NCBI RefSeq assembly: GCF_003319105.1
Contig: NZ_QOHH01000001.1
Coordinates: 186,001 to 250,000, forward strand
From: Blastococcus sp. TF02-09
GTDB lineage: Bacteria > Actinomycetota > Actinomycetes > Mycobacteriales > Geodermatophilaceae
Direction of reading: 5' to 3'
Length of the DNA stretch: 64,000 nt
Both the position numbers and the translations under genes were made by a program. This document shows, in pieces, positions 1 through 8,259 of this stretch (the first letter of the stretch is position 1; each line of letters begins with the position of its first letter). The notes under the pieces were generated by a model. The model made no database searches, was not told the origin of the DNA, and was given only the letters and a program-made list of their open reading frames with translations.

Positions 1-1431
1 GGGCTGGACGAGGAGCGCATCCGCGTCGTCTGCCCCTACGTGGGCGGCGGCTTCGGCTCCAAGGGCACCCCGCACGCGAACCTCGTGCTCGCCGCGATGG
101 CCGCCCGCGCGCTGCCCGGCCGCCCGGTGCGGCTGGCGCTCACCCGCCAGCAGATGTTCTTCCTGGCCGGCTACCGCACCCCCACCATCCAGCGGATGCA
201 GCTCGCCGCCGACCGCACCGGACGGCTCCAGGCCATCGCGATCGACGTGGTCGAGCAGACCTCACGGATCAAGGAGTTCGCGGAGCAGACCGGCGTCCCG
301 ACCCGGATGATGTACGCCTCGCCGAACCGGCGGACCACCCACCGGGTCGCCCCCCTCGACGTCCCGGTGCCCTCGTGGATGCGGGCACCGGGGGAGTGCC
401 CCGGCATGTTCGGCCCCGAGGTGGCCCTCGACGAGCTGGCCGAGGCGCTGGGCATGGACCCGGTCGAGCTGCGCATCCGCAACGAACCGGAGACCGACCC
501 GGACTCCGGCAAGCCCTGGTCCAGCCGCAACCTGGTCGCCTGCCTCCGCGAGGGCGCCCAGCGGTTCGGCTGGGCCGAGCGCCCGCCGGCGGGCCACCGG
601 GACGGCGACTGGCTGGTGGGCACCGGCGTCGCCTCGTCGGTCTACCCGACCATGCGGCAGGCGACGTCGACCGCGACCGTCCGGTTCGAGGCCGGCCGGT
701 ACGCCGTGGAGATCGGCGCGGCCGACCTCGGCACCGGCGCGTGGACGGTGCTCCCGCAGATCGCCGCGGACGCGCTCGACGTCCCGGTCGACGACGTCGA
801 GGTGCGGATCGGGGACACCCGCTACCCGACGGCGTCGGTCGCGGGCGGCTCGTCGGGCACGAACACCTGGGGCTCGGCGATCGTCGTGGCGGCCGACGCC
901 TTCCGAGAGAAGTTCGGCGGCGCACCCTCCGACGGCGACGAGGTGTCCGGCGACGTCGACCAGGCGGCGAAAGACTCCGACCACGCGGCCTACGCCTTCG
1001 GCGCCCAGTTCGCCGAGGTGCGCGTGCACGCCGACACCGGGGAGCTGCGGGTCCCGCGCCTCTACGGCGTCTTCGCCGCCGGCCGCATCGTCAACCCGCG
1101 GACCGCCCGCTCGCAGCTGATCGGCGGCATGACCATGGGCCTGTCGATGGCCCTGCACGAGAACAGCGTGTGGGACCCGCGGATCGGGCAGGTGGTCAAC
1201 CACGACCTCGCCGAGTACCACATCGCGGTCAACGCCGACGTCGCCGACATGCAGGCGCACTGGCTCGACGAGCACGACCCCTTCGTCAACGTCATGGGCA
1301 GCAAGGGGATCGGCGAGATCGGCATCACCGGCACGGCGGCTGCGGTCGTCAACGCGGTCCACCGCGCCACCGGCATCCGCGTGCGCGACCTGCCGGTGAC
1401 GCTGGACAAGGTGCTGGCCGGCCTGCCCTGA
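1..1431 (+). CDS. Molybdenum hydroxylase large subunit (xanthine dehydrogenase/CoxL family), 5'-truncated
   Basis: Reading frame 1 is open from the first base, so the gene begins upstream of the window and only the C-terminal 476 residues or so are present. The Gly-rich motif GGGFGSKG near the start, RAPGE at about residue 130 and the C-terminal segment GSKGIGEIG (containing the usual catalytic Glu) are typical of the molybdopterin-binding subunit of the xanthine dehydrogenase / aldehyde oxidase / CO dehydrogenase family. Such enzymes hydroxylate purines, aldehydes or N-heterocycles with a Mo-MCD cofactor. The specific substrate cannot be read from this fragment. The FAD and 2Fe-2S subunits are presumably encoded just upstream, outside the window. 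Confidence 0.9.
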   Translation, partial: GLDEERIRVVCPYVGGGFGSKGTPHANLVLAAMAARALPGRPVRLALTRQQMFFLAGYRTPTIQRMQLAADRTGRLQAIAIDVVEQTSRIKEFAEQTGVPTRMMYASPNRRTTHRVAPLDVPVPSWMRAPGECPGMFGPEVALDELAEALGMDPVELRIRNEPETDPDSGKPWSSRNLVACLREGAQRFGWAERPPAGHRDGDWLVGTGVASSVYPTMRQATSTATVRFEAGRYAVEIGAADLGTGAWTVLPQIAADALDVPVDDVEVRIGDTRYPTASVAGGSSGTNTWGSAIVVAADAFREKFGGAPSDGDEVSGDVDQAAKDSDHAAYAFGAQFAEVRVHADTGELRVPRLYGVFAAGRIVNPRTARSQLIGGMTMGLSMALHENSVWDPRIGQVVNHDLAEYHIAVNADVADMQAHWLDEHDPFVNVMGSKGIGEIGITGTAAAVVNAVHRATGIRVRDLPVTLDKVLAGLP

Positions 1432-1461
1432 CCACCCCGCACACCCGACCGAGGAGACGAC

Positions 1462-1869
1462 ATGACCGCCGCAGCGCAGATGCTGGCCACCCACCCCGCA
1501 GACGCAGGTGGTGTCGACCGCGACGCCCTCGTCGAGTGCATCGAGGCGTGCGTCGCGTGCGCGCAGGCGTGCACCGCCTGCGCCGACGCCTGCCTGGCCG
1601 AGGAGATGGTCACCGAGCTGAGGCGGTGCATCCGCACGAACCTGAACTGCGCCGACGTGTGCGAGGCGACCGGCCGGGTGCTGTCCCGCCGCACCGCCTC
1701 CGACGCGAGCCTCACCCGGGCGCTGCTGGAGGCGTGCGCCACCGCCTGTCGGGCGTGCGGCGACGAGTGCGGCAGCCACGCGGAGATGCACGAGCACTGC
1801 CGGGTCTGCGCCGAGGCCTGCCGGCGCTGCGAGCAGGCCTGCCGGGCGCTGCTCGCCGCGCTCGGCTGA
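1462..1869 (+). CDS. Cys-rich four-helix-bundle protein (DUF326 / copper-storage-like)
   Basis: A 135-residue protein with about 18 cysteines arranged mostly as CxxxC/CxxC pairs along predicted amphipathic helices (for example CIEACVACAQACTACADAC around residues 29-47). This is the pattern of the DUF326 family, related to copper-storage proteins (Csp) that bind many Cu(I) ions inside a four-helix bundle. No signal peptide is visible, so it should be cytosolic. The start is supported by GAGGAGA 6-7 bases upstream of ATG. It lies 30 bases after the molybdenum hydroxylase and may be co-transcribed with it. Metal binding is a family-based inference. Confidence 0.8.
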   Translation: MTAAAQMLATHPADAGGVDRDALVECIEACVACAQACTACADACLAEEMVTELRRCIRTNLNCADVCEATGRVLSRRTASDASLTRALLEACATACRACGDECGSHAEMHEHCRVCAEACRRCEQACRALLAALG

Positions 1870-1878
1870 GCCCGACAC

Positions 1879-3498
1879 TCAGAGCTGGGCGGCGACCAGC
1901 GGCTCGAGGGTCAGCTCGGGCTTGTTCTGCTGCAGCACCCGCAGGCCCCACTTGTCGGGGAAGACCGCGAGCAGCTCGCCGTCGCCCCGGCGCAGGATCT
2001 CGGCGTTGCGGGCGGAGGCGAGGATGCCCGGCGCGGACGCCGCGTCGGTGCGCAGCGCCAGGCTGTAGGGCAGCCGGTCCAGGTCGACCGGGGCGCCGAA
2101 CTCGTGCTCCATCCGGTGCGTCGCCACCTCGAACTGCATCGGGCCGACGACGGCCAGGACCGGCGCGCCGTCGCCGCGCCGCTCCGAGGTGAGCACCTGC
2201 ACCACGCCCTCGCTGTCGAGCTGCGCGATGCCCTTGCGGAACTGCTTGTGCTTGGCGGCGTCCCGGCTGTGGCAGACGGCGAAGTGCTCGGGGGCGAAGG
2301 TGGTCAGCGGCGGGAACTGCACCGGCTGCTCGGCGTAGAGCGTGTCGCCCACGCCCAGCGCGGTGGCGTTGACCAGGCCGACGACGTCCCCGGGGTAGGC
2401 GACGTCGATGCTCTCCCGGTCGCGGCCGAACACGTGCTGGGCGTACTTGGTCGCGAACGGGCGGCCGGTGCGCGCGTGGGTGACGACCATGCCGCGCTCG
2501 AAGACGCCGGAGGCGATCCGGATGAAGGCCAACCGGTCGCGGTGCGCGGTGTCCATGCCGGCCTGGACCTTGAACACGAAGGCGCTGAACGGGTCGGTCA
2601 GCGCCCGGACGGCGCCGTCGGCGGTGGGCATGCCGGTAGGCGCGGGGGCGAGGTCGACCAGCGTGTCCAGCAGCGCGCCGACGCCGAAGTTGGAGACCGC
2701 CGAGGCGAAGAGCACCGGGGTGGTGACGCCGTCGAGGAACAGCGACTGGTCGTGGTCCTGGCCGCTGGCGCCCAGCAGCTCGACCTCCTCGACGGCCTGC
2801 TGCCAGGCGTCGCCCTCGCGGTCGAGCGCGGCCGCGGCGGACAGCGTCTCCTCCGGGGCGATGGTGGCACCACCGGCGGTGCGGGTGAACCGGCGGTAGG
2901 AGCCGTCCGAGCGGTCCAGCACGCCGCGGAAGTCACCGGCGAGGCCGACCGGCCAGGTCAGCGGCGTCGGGGCGAGCCCGGTGCGCTCGGTGATCTCGTC
3001 CATGAGCTCGAGCGCGTCCTTGCCCGGGCGGTCCCACTTGTTGATCACCGTGAGCACCGGGATGCCGCGGTGCCGGCAGACGGCGAAGAGCTTCATCGTC
3101 TGCGCCTCGAGGCCCTTGGCGGCGTCGACCAGCATCACCGCGGCGTCGACGGCGGTGAGGACGCGGTAGGTGTCCTCGGAGAAGTCCGCGTGGCCGGGGG
3201 TGTCGAGCAGGTTGATGACCGCGTCGCGGTACTCGAACTGCAGCGCCGCCGAGGTGATGGAGATGCCGCGCTGCTTCTCGATGTCCATCCAGTCCGACAC
3301 CGTGCCGCGCCGGCCCGCCTTGCCGTGCACCGCGCCGGCCTGGCCGATCACCCGGGCGTGCAGGGCGAGCGCCTCGGTGAGCGTGGATTTGCCGGCGTCG
3401 GGGTGGCTGATGACCGCGAAGGTGCGCCGGCGGCTGGCCTGGCCCAGGGCCTCGCGCGCGCTCCGGTCTGCGCCGGCCCGCTCCTCGACCACGCTCAT
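1879..3498 (-). CDS. prfC: Peptide chain release factor 3
   Basis: A 539-residue translational GTPase, close to the E. coli RF3 length of 529. The P-loop SHPDAGKST is at residues 31-39, followed by the switch region ending in RGISITSA, the DTPGH G3 motif and NKWDRPGKD (G4). RF3 recycles RF1/RF2 from the ribosome after peptide release. The frame stays open 106 codons upstream, but that extension looks like non-coding low-complexity sequence; the start MSVVEERAG matches the usual distance to the P-loop. It is transcribed divergently from the methyltransferase at 3656. Confidence 0.95.
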   Translation of the reverse strand: MSVVEERAGADRSAREALGQASRRRTFAVISHPDAGKSTLTEALALHARVIGQAGAVHGKAGRRGTVSDWMDIEKQRGISITSAALQFEYRDAVINLLDTPGHADFSEDTYRVLTAVDAAVMLVDAAKGLEAQTMKLFAVCRHRGIPVLTVINKWDRPGKDALELMDEITERTGLAPTPLTWPVGLAGDFRGVLDRSDGSYRRFTRTAGGATIAPEETLSAAAALDREGDAWQQAVEEVELLGASGQDHDQSLFLDGVTTPVLFASAVSNFGVGALLDTLVDLAPAPTGMPTADGAVRALTDPFSAFVFKVQAGMDTAHRDRLAFIRIASGVFERGMVVTHARTGRPFATKYAQHVFGRDRESIDVAYPGDVVGLVNATALGVGDTLYAEQPVQFPPLTTFAPEHFAVCHSRDAAKHKQFRKGIAQLDSEGVVQVLTSERRGDGAPVLAVVGPMQFEVATHRMEHEFGAPVDLDRLPYSLALRTDAASAPGILASARNAEILRRGDGELLAVFPDKWGLRVLQQNKPELTLEPLVAAQL

Positions 3499-3655
3499 CG
3501 GGGCGTCGTCCGGGCAGCGCGGGGCAGGGCGGGGTTCACGGGGGGCACGACTGGACAGTATCCGCGCCCCGCCGCCCGGCCGGGATGCGTCGTCGGTCAC
3601 GCGGGGGCGCCGGGGGTCGTTGCCCGGCCGTCGTCCCCGGGGCCATCGTGGGCCC

Positions 3656-4315
3656 ATGACCCGAGGCGCGCTCGACCCGCCGGCAGTGCACCACCCCTGG
3701 TTCGCGCGGCTCTGGGTGCGGATCGCCGCGTCGGTGGAGGCGCACGGGGCCGCCGAGCACCGCGCGCGGCTCCTGGCCGGGCTCTCCGGGCGGGTGGTCG
3801 AGATCGGCGCGGGCACCGGCGCGAACTTCGCCCACTACCCGGCGGCGGTCGAGCAGGTGCTCGCCGTCGAGCCGGAGCCGCACCTGCGCGCGCTCGCGGT
3901 CGAGGCGGCCCGGCGGGCGGCGGTGCCGGTCACCGTCGTCGACGGGCTGGCCGAGCGCCTCCCCGCCGACGACGGCTCGTTCGACGCCGCCGTCGTCAGC
4001 CTGGTGCTCTGCAGCGTGCCCGACCAGGCCGCGGCGCTGGCCGAGGTGCACCGGGTGCTCCGGCCCGGCGGGCGGCTCTGCTTCTGGGAGCACGTCCGGG
4101 CCGAGGGGGCCGGCTTCGCCCGGGTGCAGCGGCTGCTCGACCGGACGGTGTGGCCGGCGGTCGGCGGCGGCTGCCACACCGCGCGGGACACCGCCGCCGC
4201 GATCAAGGCCGCCGGGTTCACCCTCGAGCACGTAGAGCGGTTCCGCTTCCCCGAGACCCGGGTGCCCTCGCCGACCGCGCCGCAGATCCTCGGCACGGCG
4301 CTGCGGAACCGCTGA
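3656..4315 (+). CDS. Class I SAM-dependent methyltransferase
   Basis: A 219-residue protein with the SAM-binding motif I VVEIGAGTG (about residues 47-55), an acidic residue at the end of beta-2 (AVEPEP), and the motif FDAAVVSLVLCSV followed by LRPGGRLCFWEHV, typical of UbiE/Methyltransf_11-type enzymes. The substrate is unknown. The ATG follows CATCGT by 6 bases, which may be a weak -10 box for a leaderless transcript. The longer upstream open frame overlaps the divergent prfC promoter and looks non-coding. Confidence 0.85.
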   Translation: MTRGALDPPAVHHPWFARLWVRIAASVEAHGAAEHRARLLAGLSGRVVEIGAGTGANFAHYPAAVEQVLAVEPEPHLRALAVEAARRAAVPVTVVDGLAERLPADDGSFDAAVVSLVLCSVPDQAAALAEVHRVLRPGGRLCFWEHVRAEGAGFARVQRLLDRTVWPAVGGGCHTARDTAAAIKAAGFTLEHVERFRFPETRVPSPTAPQILGTALRNR

Positions 4316-4317
4316 GG

Positions 4318-5169
4318 TCAGACCTCCTCGACGGCGAAGGTCCGGGTGGGCGAGACGTACTCGTCCTGGGCCGCGACCAGCAGGATCTCCCGGGAGCCGG
4401 CGGCCTCGGTGCGCTGCAGGAGGCCGAAGACCGACGCCGCCGCCCGGCCGAGGGCCTCGGCGGCGGACCGGGTCTCCAGCCAGTGCGCGAAGAACAGCGC
4501 GGCGATCGCGTCACCGGCACCATTCACCGAGACCTCGAGTCGTGGCGTCCGCACCCGCCAATGCCGGCCGCCCTCGGAGGCCAGCAGGTCGATGCTGTCG
4601 TCGGGGGTGTCCTCGGCGACCAGCGACGTCGTGAGCACCACCCGGGGGCCCAGTGCCTGCACGGCGGCGACGGCGTCGGTCACCTCGGCGAGCGTGCGCG
4701 TCGTCGTCCCGGCCAGCAGGTCCAGCTCGAAGTGGTTCGGCGTGACGACGTCGGCCGCCGGGACGGCGACCTCGCGCATGAACTCCTCGATGCCGGGGCG
4801 CACGAACACCCCGCGGCCGACGTCGCCGATGACCGGGTCGCAGCAGTAGAGGGCGGCGGGGTTGGCCTCGCGCACCCGGGCGACCGTGCCGACGACGGCG
4901 TGGCCGATGTCGGCCGAGCCCAGGTAGCCGGAGAGGACGGCGTCGCAGCGGCCGAGCGCGCCGCGGTCGGCGATGCCCTGGACCAGCTCCTCGATCGACT
5001 GTCCGTCGTAGACGCGGCCGGTCCACGCCCCGTAGCCGGTGTGGTTGGAGAACTGCACCGTGTGGATGGGCCAGACCTCGACGCCCAGGCGCTGCAGCGG
5101 GAACACGGCCGAGGAGTTGCCCACGTGCCCGTAGGCGACGTGCGACTGGATGGAGAGCACAGCGGTCAC
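4318..5169 (-). CDS. pdxY: Pyridoxal kinase
   Basis: A 283-residue ribokinase-fold protein. The N-terminus VLSIQSHVAYGHVGNS and the segment FSNHTGYG are hallmarks of PdxY/PdxK; the C-terminal SVNGAGDAIAALFF is the anion-hole/catalytic-base region with the catalytic Asp. It phosphorylates pyridoxal, feeding the PLP salvage pathway. The start codon is GTG at 5169. The gene is convergent with the methyltransferase (2-base gap) and divergent from the formate/nitrite transporter. Confidence 0.93.
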   Translation of the reverse strand: MTAVLSIQSHVAYGHVGNSSAVFPLQRLGVEVWPIHTVQFSNHTGYGAWTGRVYDGQSIEELVQGIADRGALGRCDAVLSGYLGSADIGHAVVGTVARVREANPAALYCCDPVIGDVGRGVFVRPGIEEFMREVAVPAADVVTPNHFELDLLAGTTTRTLAEVTDAVAAVQALGPRVVLTTSLVAEDTPDDSIDLLASEGGRHWRVRTPRLEVSVNGAGDAIAALFFAHWLETRSAAEALGRAAASVFGLLQRTEAAGSREILLVAAQDEYVSPTRTFAVEEV

Positions 5170-5306
5170 GGGGAGTCACCCTGGCACACCGGGACCCGCC
5201 GGACGGCGCCGGTGGTCACCGCGCCCGGGTTAGCCGACCGCGAACCCGGAAACACTCCGCGGGTGCCGCCGGCGACGCGCCGGCCGGACCGTCCCAGGAG
5301 GTCGCC

Positions 5307-6158
5307 ATGACCGCACGCGAGCCGCAGGAGATCGCCCGGGTGGCGGCCGAGGCCGGCGCGAAGAAGACCCACCGCAGCTGGGACAAGGTGCTCGTCAGCG
5401 CCTTCCTGGCCGGTGCCTACATCGCCTTCGGCGGGCTGGTCGCGATCGCCGTCTCCTCGGGGCTGGACCCGGACACCTGGGGGACGCTGCCCACTCTGTT
5501 CACCGGCGCCACCTTCACCCTCGGCCTGGTGCTCGTGCTGATCGCGGGCTCCGACCTCGCCACCGGCAACATGGCGCTGGTCCCGCTGGGCGCGATGCGG
5601 GGGAAGCTCGGCTTGGGCGACGTCGCGAAGAACCTGTCGCTGGTGCTGCTGGGCAACCTCGCCGGTGCCCTGGTCGTGGCCTGGTTCCTGGCCGTGCAGA
5701 CCGGCGTCATCGGCGACGCGGACGCCGCCGGCAACGCCGGCCTGACCTACGAGCGGCTGGCCGGCATCGCCGAGGGCAAGGCGCTGGGGGAGTCGCCGTG
5801 GCAGACCTTCCTGCGGGCCGTCGGCTGCAACTGGCTGGTCTGCCTGGCGGTGTGGATGTCGCTGGCGGCGAAGGACGTCGCGGGCAAGATCCTGGCGATC
5901 TTCTTCCCGATCATGGCCTTCGTGGCCATGGGCTTCGACCACGTCGTCGCCAACATGTTCTTCCTGCCGGCGGCCATCTTCGCCGGGGTTCCCGACGTCG
6001 GCTGGGACGAGACGCTGCTCAACTGGCTGCTGGCCGGGGCGGGCAACCTCGTGGGCGCGGTCGTCTTCGTGGCGACGTCGTACTGGTACCTCTTCCTCAA
6101 GGACGACCCCGCCGACCGGCCCGCGCCCGCCGACGCGGAGAGCGCCGAGCGCACCTGA
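5307..6158 (+). CDS. Formate/nitrite transporter family membrane channel
   Basis: A 283-residue integral membrane protein with about six hydrophobic segments. Features of the FNT family (FocA/NirC) include AGAYIAFGGLVAIAV in the first helix region, GSDLATGNMALVP and FDHVVANMFFLP. FNT proteins are pentameric channels for formate, nitrite or hydrosulfide. AGGAGG precedes the ATG by 6 bases. The downstream neighbours are sulfur-related (rhodanese, cysteine dioxygenase) but on the other strand, so the substrate cannot be assigned from context. Confidence 0.9.
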   Translation: MTAREPQEIARVAAEAGAKKTHRSWDKVLVSAFLAGAYIAFGGLVAIAVSSGLDPDTWGTLPTLFTGATFTLGLVLVLIAGSDLATGNMALVPLGAMRGKLGLGDVAKNLSLVLLGNLAGALVVAWFLAVQTGVIGDADAAGNAGLTYERLAGIAEGKALGESPWQTFLRAVGCNWLVCLAVWMSLAAKDVAGKILAIFFPIMAFVAMGFDHVVANMFFLPAAIFAGVPDVGWDETLLNWLLAGAGNLVGAVVFVATSYWYLFLKDDPADRPAPADAESAERT

Positions 6159-6165
6159 CCGGCGC

Positions 6166-6573
6166 TCAGCGCGACGGCAGGCCCGCGGCCGCCCAGGCGC
6201 GGAACCCGCCCACGACGTCGGTTGCCCGGGAGAGCCCCAGCGACCGCAGCGCGTCGGCGGCGAGGCTGGAGGTGTAGCCCTCCGAGCACAGCACGACCAC
6301 CTCCACGTCGTAGCCGGTGGCCTCGGGCAGGCGGGCGTCGCTGGCCGGGTCGAACCGCCACTCCAGGACGTTCCTCTCGACGACCAGCGCGCCCGGCACC
6401 TCGCCCTCGTACGCGCGCTGGGCCGCCGGGCGGATGTCGACGAGGAGGGCGCCGCGGGCCACCCGGGTGGCGGCCTCCCGCGGGGTCAGCCGGCCGATGC
6501 GGGCACGGGCCTCGGCCAGCAGCTCGTCGATCGTCCGCGCCCCTGGCGGCCGGACCCGGGCCGGCGCGCTCAC
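6166..6573 (-). CDS. Rhodanese-like domain protein
   Basis: A 135-residue single rhodanese domain with LLVDIRP near residue 44 and the active-site loop CSEGYTS with the catalytic Cys at residue 96. Such proteins carry sulfane sulfur as a persulfide. The GTG start overlaps the stop codon of the upstream cysteine dioxygenase gene (GTGA, 6570-6573), so the two are translationally coupled. The pairing suggests processing of sulfur released during cysteine breakdown, which is an inference from context. Confidence 0.9.
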   Translation of the reverse strand: MSAPARVRPPGARTIDELLAEARARIGRLTPREAATRVARGALLVDIRPAAQRAYEGEVPGALVVERNVLEWRFDPASDARLPEATGYDVEVVVLCSEGYTSSLAADALRSLGLSRATDVVGGFRAWAAAGLPSR

Positions 6574-7106
6574 CAGTCCACCCCCGCACGCTCGGTGCCG
6601 GTGCGGCGCAGCGTGCCGTCGGCGATCTCGTAGCTATTCATCCAGGTCAGGCCCGGCGTGTACACGTGCACGCTCACCGCCGGCCGGTCGCCGTGGTTCG
6701 TGACCTGGTGGACGTAGTGCGGGCCGAAGTACCGGACCCGGCCGGGGGTCAGGTTGTCGGCGGACTCCCGGACGCCGTCGCGGCCGGTCGCGACGACGCG
6801 CTCGGTGAGGGTGCCCCGGACCACGGCGAAGGCGCCGGCGGACGTGCCGTGGTCGTGCAGGGGAGTGCCCTGTTCCGGCAGCCAGGAGAGCAGCCAGACC
6901 TGGGCGTCGGCGAGCTCGTCGTGCAACGAGGGATCCACGGCGGCGGCGGCGTCTGCCGGGGGCAGGAGGTGGGTCCATCGGCTGTGCGGCCGGTACTCGA
7001 CCCGGTCGAGCCAGTGACGGGCGCCGGTGGCCAGTGCGGCGGCCAGGCCGGCGGCGCCGGTCGAGCGGGCGGTTGTGTCGAGGGCAGGGGTCAGGGTGTG
7101 CGTCAT
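6570..7106 (-). CDS. Cysteine dioxygenase (cupin-type thiol dioxygenase)
   Basis: A 178-residue cupin with the metal ligands HDH at residues 84-86 and a third His at about 133 (HYVHQV), in the order expected for type I cysteine dioxygenases, which oxidise cysteine to cysteine sulfinate with Fe(II) and O2. Homologues also act on 3-mercaptopropionate, so cysteine is likely rather than certain. The chosen ATG at 7106 follows a short upstream reading frame that ends in CPAC (7190-7378) and is read here as a cysteine-responsive leader. It forms an operon with the rhodanese. Confidence 0.88.
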   Translation of the reverse strand: MTHTLTPALDTTARSTGAAGLAAALATGARHWLDRVEYRPHSRWTHLLPPADAAAAVDPSLHDELADAQVWLLSWLPEQGTPLHDHGTSAGAFAVVRGTLTERVVATGRDGVRESADNLTPGRVRYFGPHYVHQVTNHGDRPAVSVHVYTPGLTWMNSYEIADGTLRRTGTERAGVDW

Positions 7107-7129
7107 CAGGCATCCAGGGAGGTGGGCGC

Positions 7130-7159
7130 GCTCGGGGACCCCGGGACGACCGGGGGAGC
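7130..7159 (-). promoter_or_regulatory. GC-rich hairpin between Cys leader peptide and cysteine dioxygenase gene
   Basis: Nested inverted repeats (outer GCTC/GAGC, inner CCCCGG/CCGGGG around a 5-base loop) lie in the 83-base gap between the leader peptide stop and the cysteine dioxygenase start. No T-run follows, so intrinsic termination is not obvious. It could be the structure that alternates with ribosome stalling on the leader, or a Rho-related pause element. The function is inferred from position only. Confidence 0.4.
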
Positions 7160-7189
7160 GCGGATGGGAGGGGGAGGTGTCGAGGTGCG

Positions 7190-7378
7190 TCAGCAGGCCG
7201 GACACAGCGCGCTGGCCGTGCGCCGCAGGTCGACGGCGGGCCGGCGGTACAGCTGGTTCGCGATGACCCTCGTGGGCGCGGTGGGCGCGGACCACGCCGC
7301 GCGGCGCCCATCGTCGACCGGCTCAGCCGCTGCCCGGGTACGGGGCTGCGGGGTGCGGGCTGCGGCGACGGTGGTCAC
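7190..7378 (-). CDS. Putative cysteine-responsive leader peptide
   Basis: A 62-residue frame whose end reads RRPAVDLRRTASALCPAC-stop. That resembles the short actinobacterial leader peptides (pattern RRxVDLxRxASALC) found upstream of sulfur and cysteine genes, recalled from annotation of Streptomyces and mycobacteria. The GTG start at 7378 is preceded by GAGGAG at good spacing, better support than any other start in this frame. Two Cys codons occur in the last four positions, as expected for a ribosome that stalls when Cys-tRNA is scarce. It ends 83 bases before cysteine dioxygenase. It is longer than most such leaders, so only the last 20-25 residues may matter. Confidence 0.6.
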   Translation of the reverse strand: MTTVAAARTPQPRTRAAAEPVDDGRRAAWSAPTAPTRVIANQLYRRPAVDLRRTASALCPAC

Positions 7379-7408
7379 GGGTTCTCCTCGGCCGGCGGGG
7401 CAAAGCGC

Positions 7409-7414
7409 ACTATA
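7409..7414 (-). promoter_or_regulatory. Candidate -10 box for the leader-cysteine dioxygenase-rhodanese operon
   Basis: TATAGT on the minus strand, about 30 bases upstream of the leader GTG. No good -35 hexamer is seen at 16-18 bases. An imperfect palindromic stretch just upstream (around 7415-7436) could be an activator or repressor site. Confidence 0.4.
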
Positions 7415-7539
7415 CCGATCGGGTTGACAGGTCATGACCCCGCGCGCCGAGCAGGGATCTCCGGGCGTCGATGAACCGATCGAGCGCCCGCGTGCGAATG
7501 CCCTTCGACGACCCGACCGGCGGCCACGAGGAGGAGCCC

Positions 7540-8259
7540 GTGCGTACGGCCACAGGCACCGATCTGCTCGTGACCCGCGCTCCGGACGCCGCGCCCCGGC
7601 GATCGCCGGATACCGTGGCGATCATGGACGAACCGGCACGGCGGCCGGAGAACCCTGCCGCTGCTGCGCTCATGGTGCGCGTCCGTGCAGGGGACCGGCG
7701 CGCCGTCGACGAGCTCTACGAGCTGTTCGGCCGGCAGGCCTTCGCACTGGCCCGGCGCATCCTGCTCGACGACGGGCTCGCCGAGGACGTCGTCCAGGAG
7801 GTCTTCCTGTCGGTGTGGCGCAACCCGGGCGCGTTCGACGCCGCCCGCGCCGGCGTCTCGTCCTGGCTGCTGGCGATGGTCCACCACAAGTCCGTGGACG
7901 CCGTGCGGCGCGAGGAGGGGCACCGGCGCCGCAGCCGCCGGGCGGAGGACGACCTGGCCCTCAGCGCGCCGACCGCGACCCGCGACGCCGAGGAGCAGGC
8001 CGTCGACCGCTTGGTGTCCGAGCAGGTCCGCACCGCCCTCGGGGAGCTGCCCGCACCGCAGCGCGAGGCGCTCGCGCTGGCGTACTTCGGCGGCTACACC
8101 CAGCGGGAGGTGGCCGCCCTCACCGGTGTGCCCCTCGGCACGGTCAAGACACGGATGTTGTCGGGAATGCGGAAGCTGCGGTCCGAGCTGGCAGGAAGCG
8201 GCGGCGCTGCCGGCGAGGGCCGGGGCGCGATCGCGCCGACGGACGGGGGCACGCGATGA
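7540..8259 (+). CDS. ECF-type RNA polymerase sigma factor (SigK-like)
   Basis: A 239-residue group 4 sigma factor: region 2 around YELFGRQAFALARRIL and EDVVQEVFLSVWR, and a region 4 helix-turn-helix around ALAYFGGYTQREVAALTGV with VPLGTVKTRM. The GTG at 7540 is chosen because GAGGAGGAG lies directly upstream; an ATG at 7624 (15 residues before region 2) is the main alternative and could be leaderless. Its stop overlaps the start of the anti-sigma gene (ATGA), so the two form a sigma/anti-sigma pair of the SigK/RskA type. Confidence 0.88.
   Translation: MRTATGTDLLVTRAPDAAPRRSPDTVAIMDEPARRPENPAAAALMVRVRAGDRRAVDELYELFGRQAFALARRILLDDGLAEDVVQEVFLSVWRNPGAFDAARAGVSSWLLAMVHHKSVDAVRREEGHRRRSRRAEDDLALSAPTATRDAEEQAVDRLVSEQVRTALGELPAPQREALALAYFGGYTQREVAALTGVPLGTVKTRMLSGMRKLRSELAGSGGAAGEGRGAIAPTDGGTR

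Noticed and set aside
262-5310. Long open frames antisense to or out of frame with the main genes (for example 262-1878 on the minus strand, 2104-5310 on the plus strand)
   Set aside because: They overlap well-identified genes, consist of Arg/Gly/Ala/Pro-rich low-complexity sequence and arise from the very high GC content.
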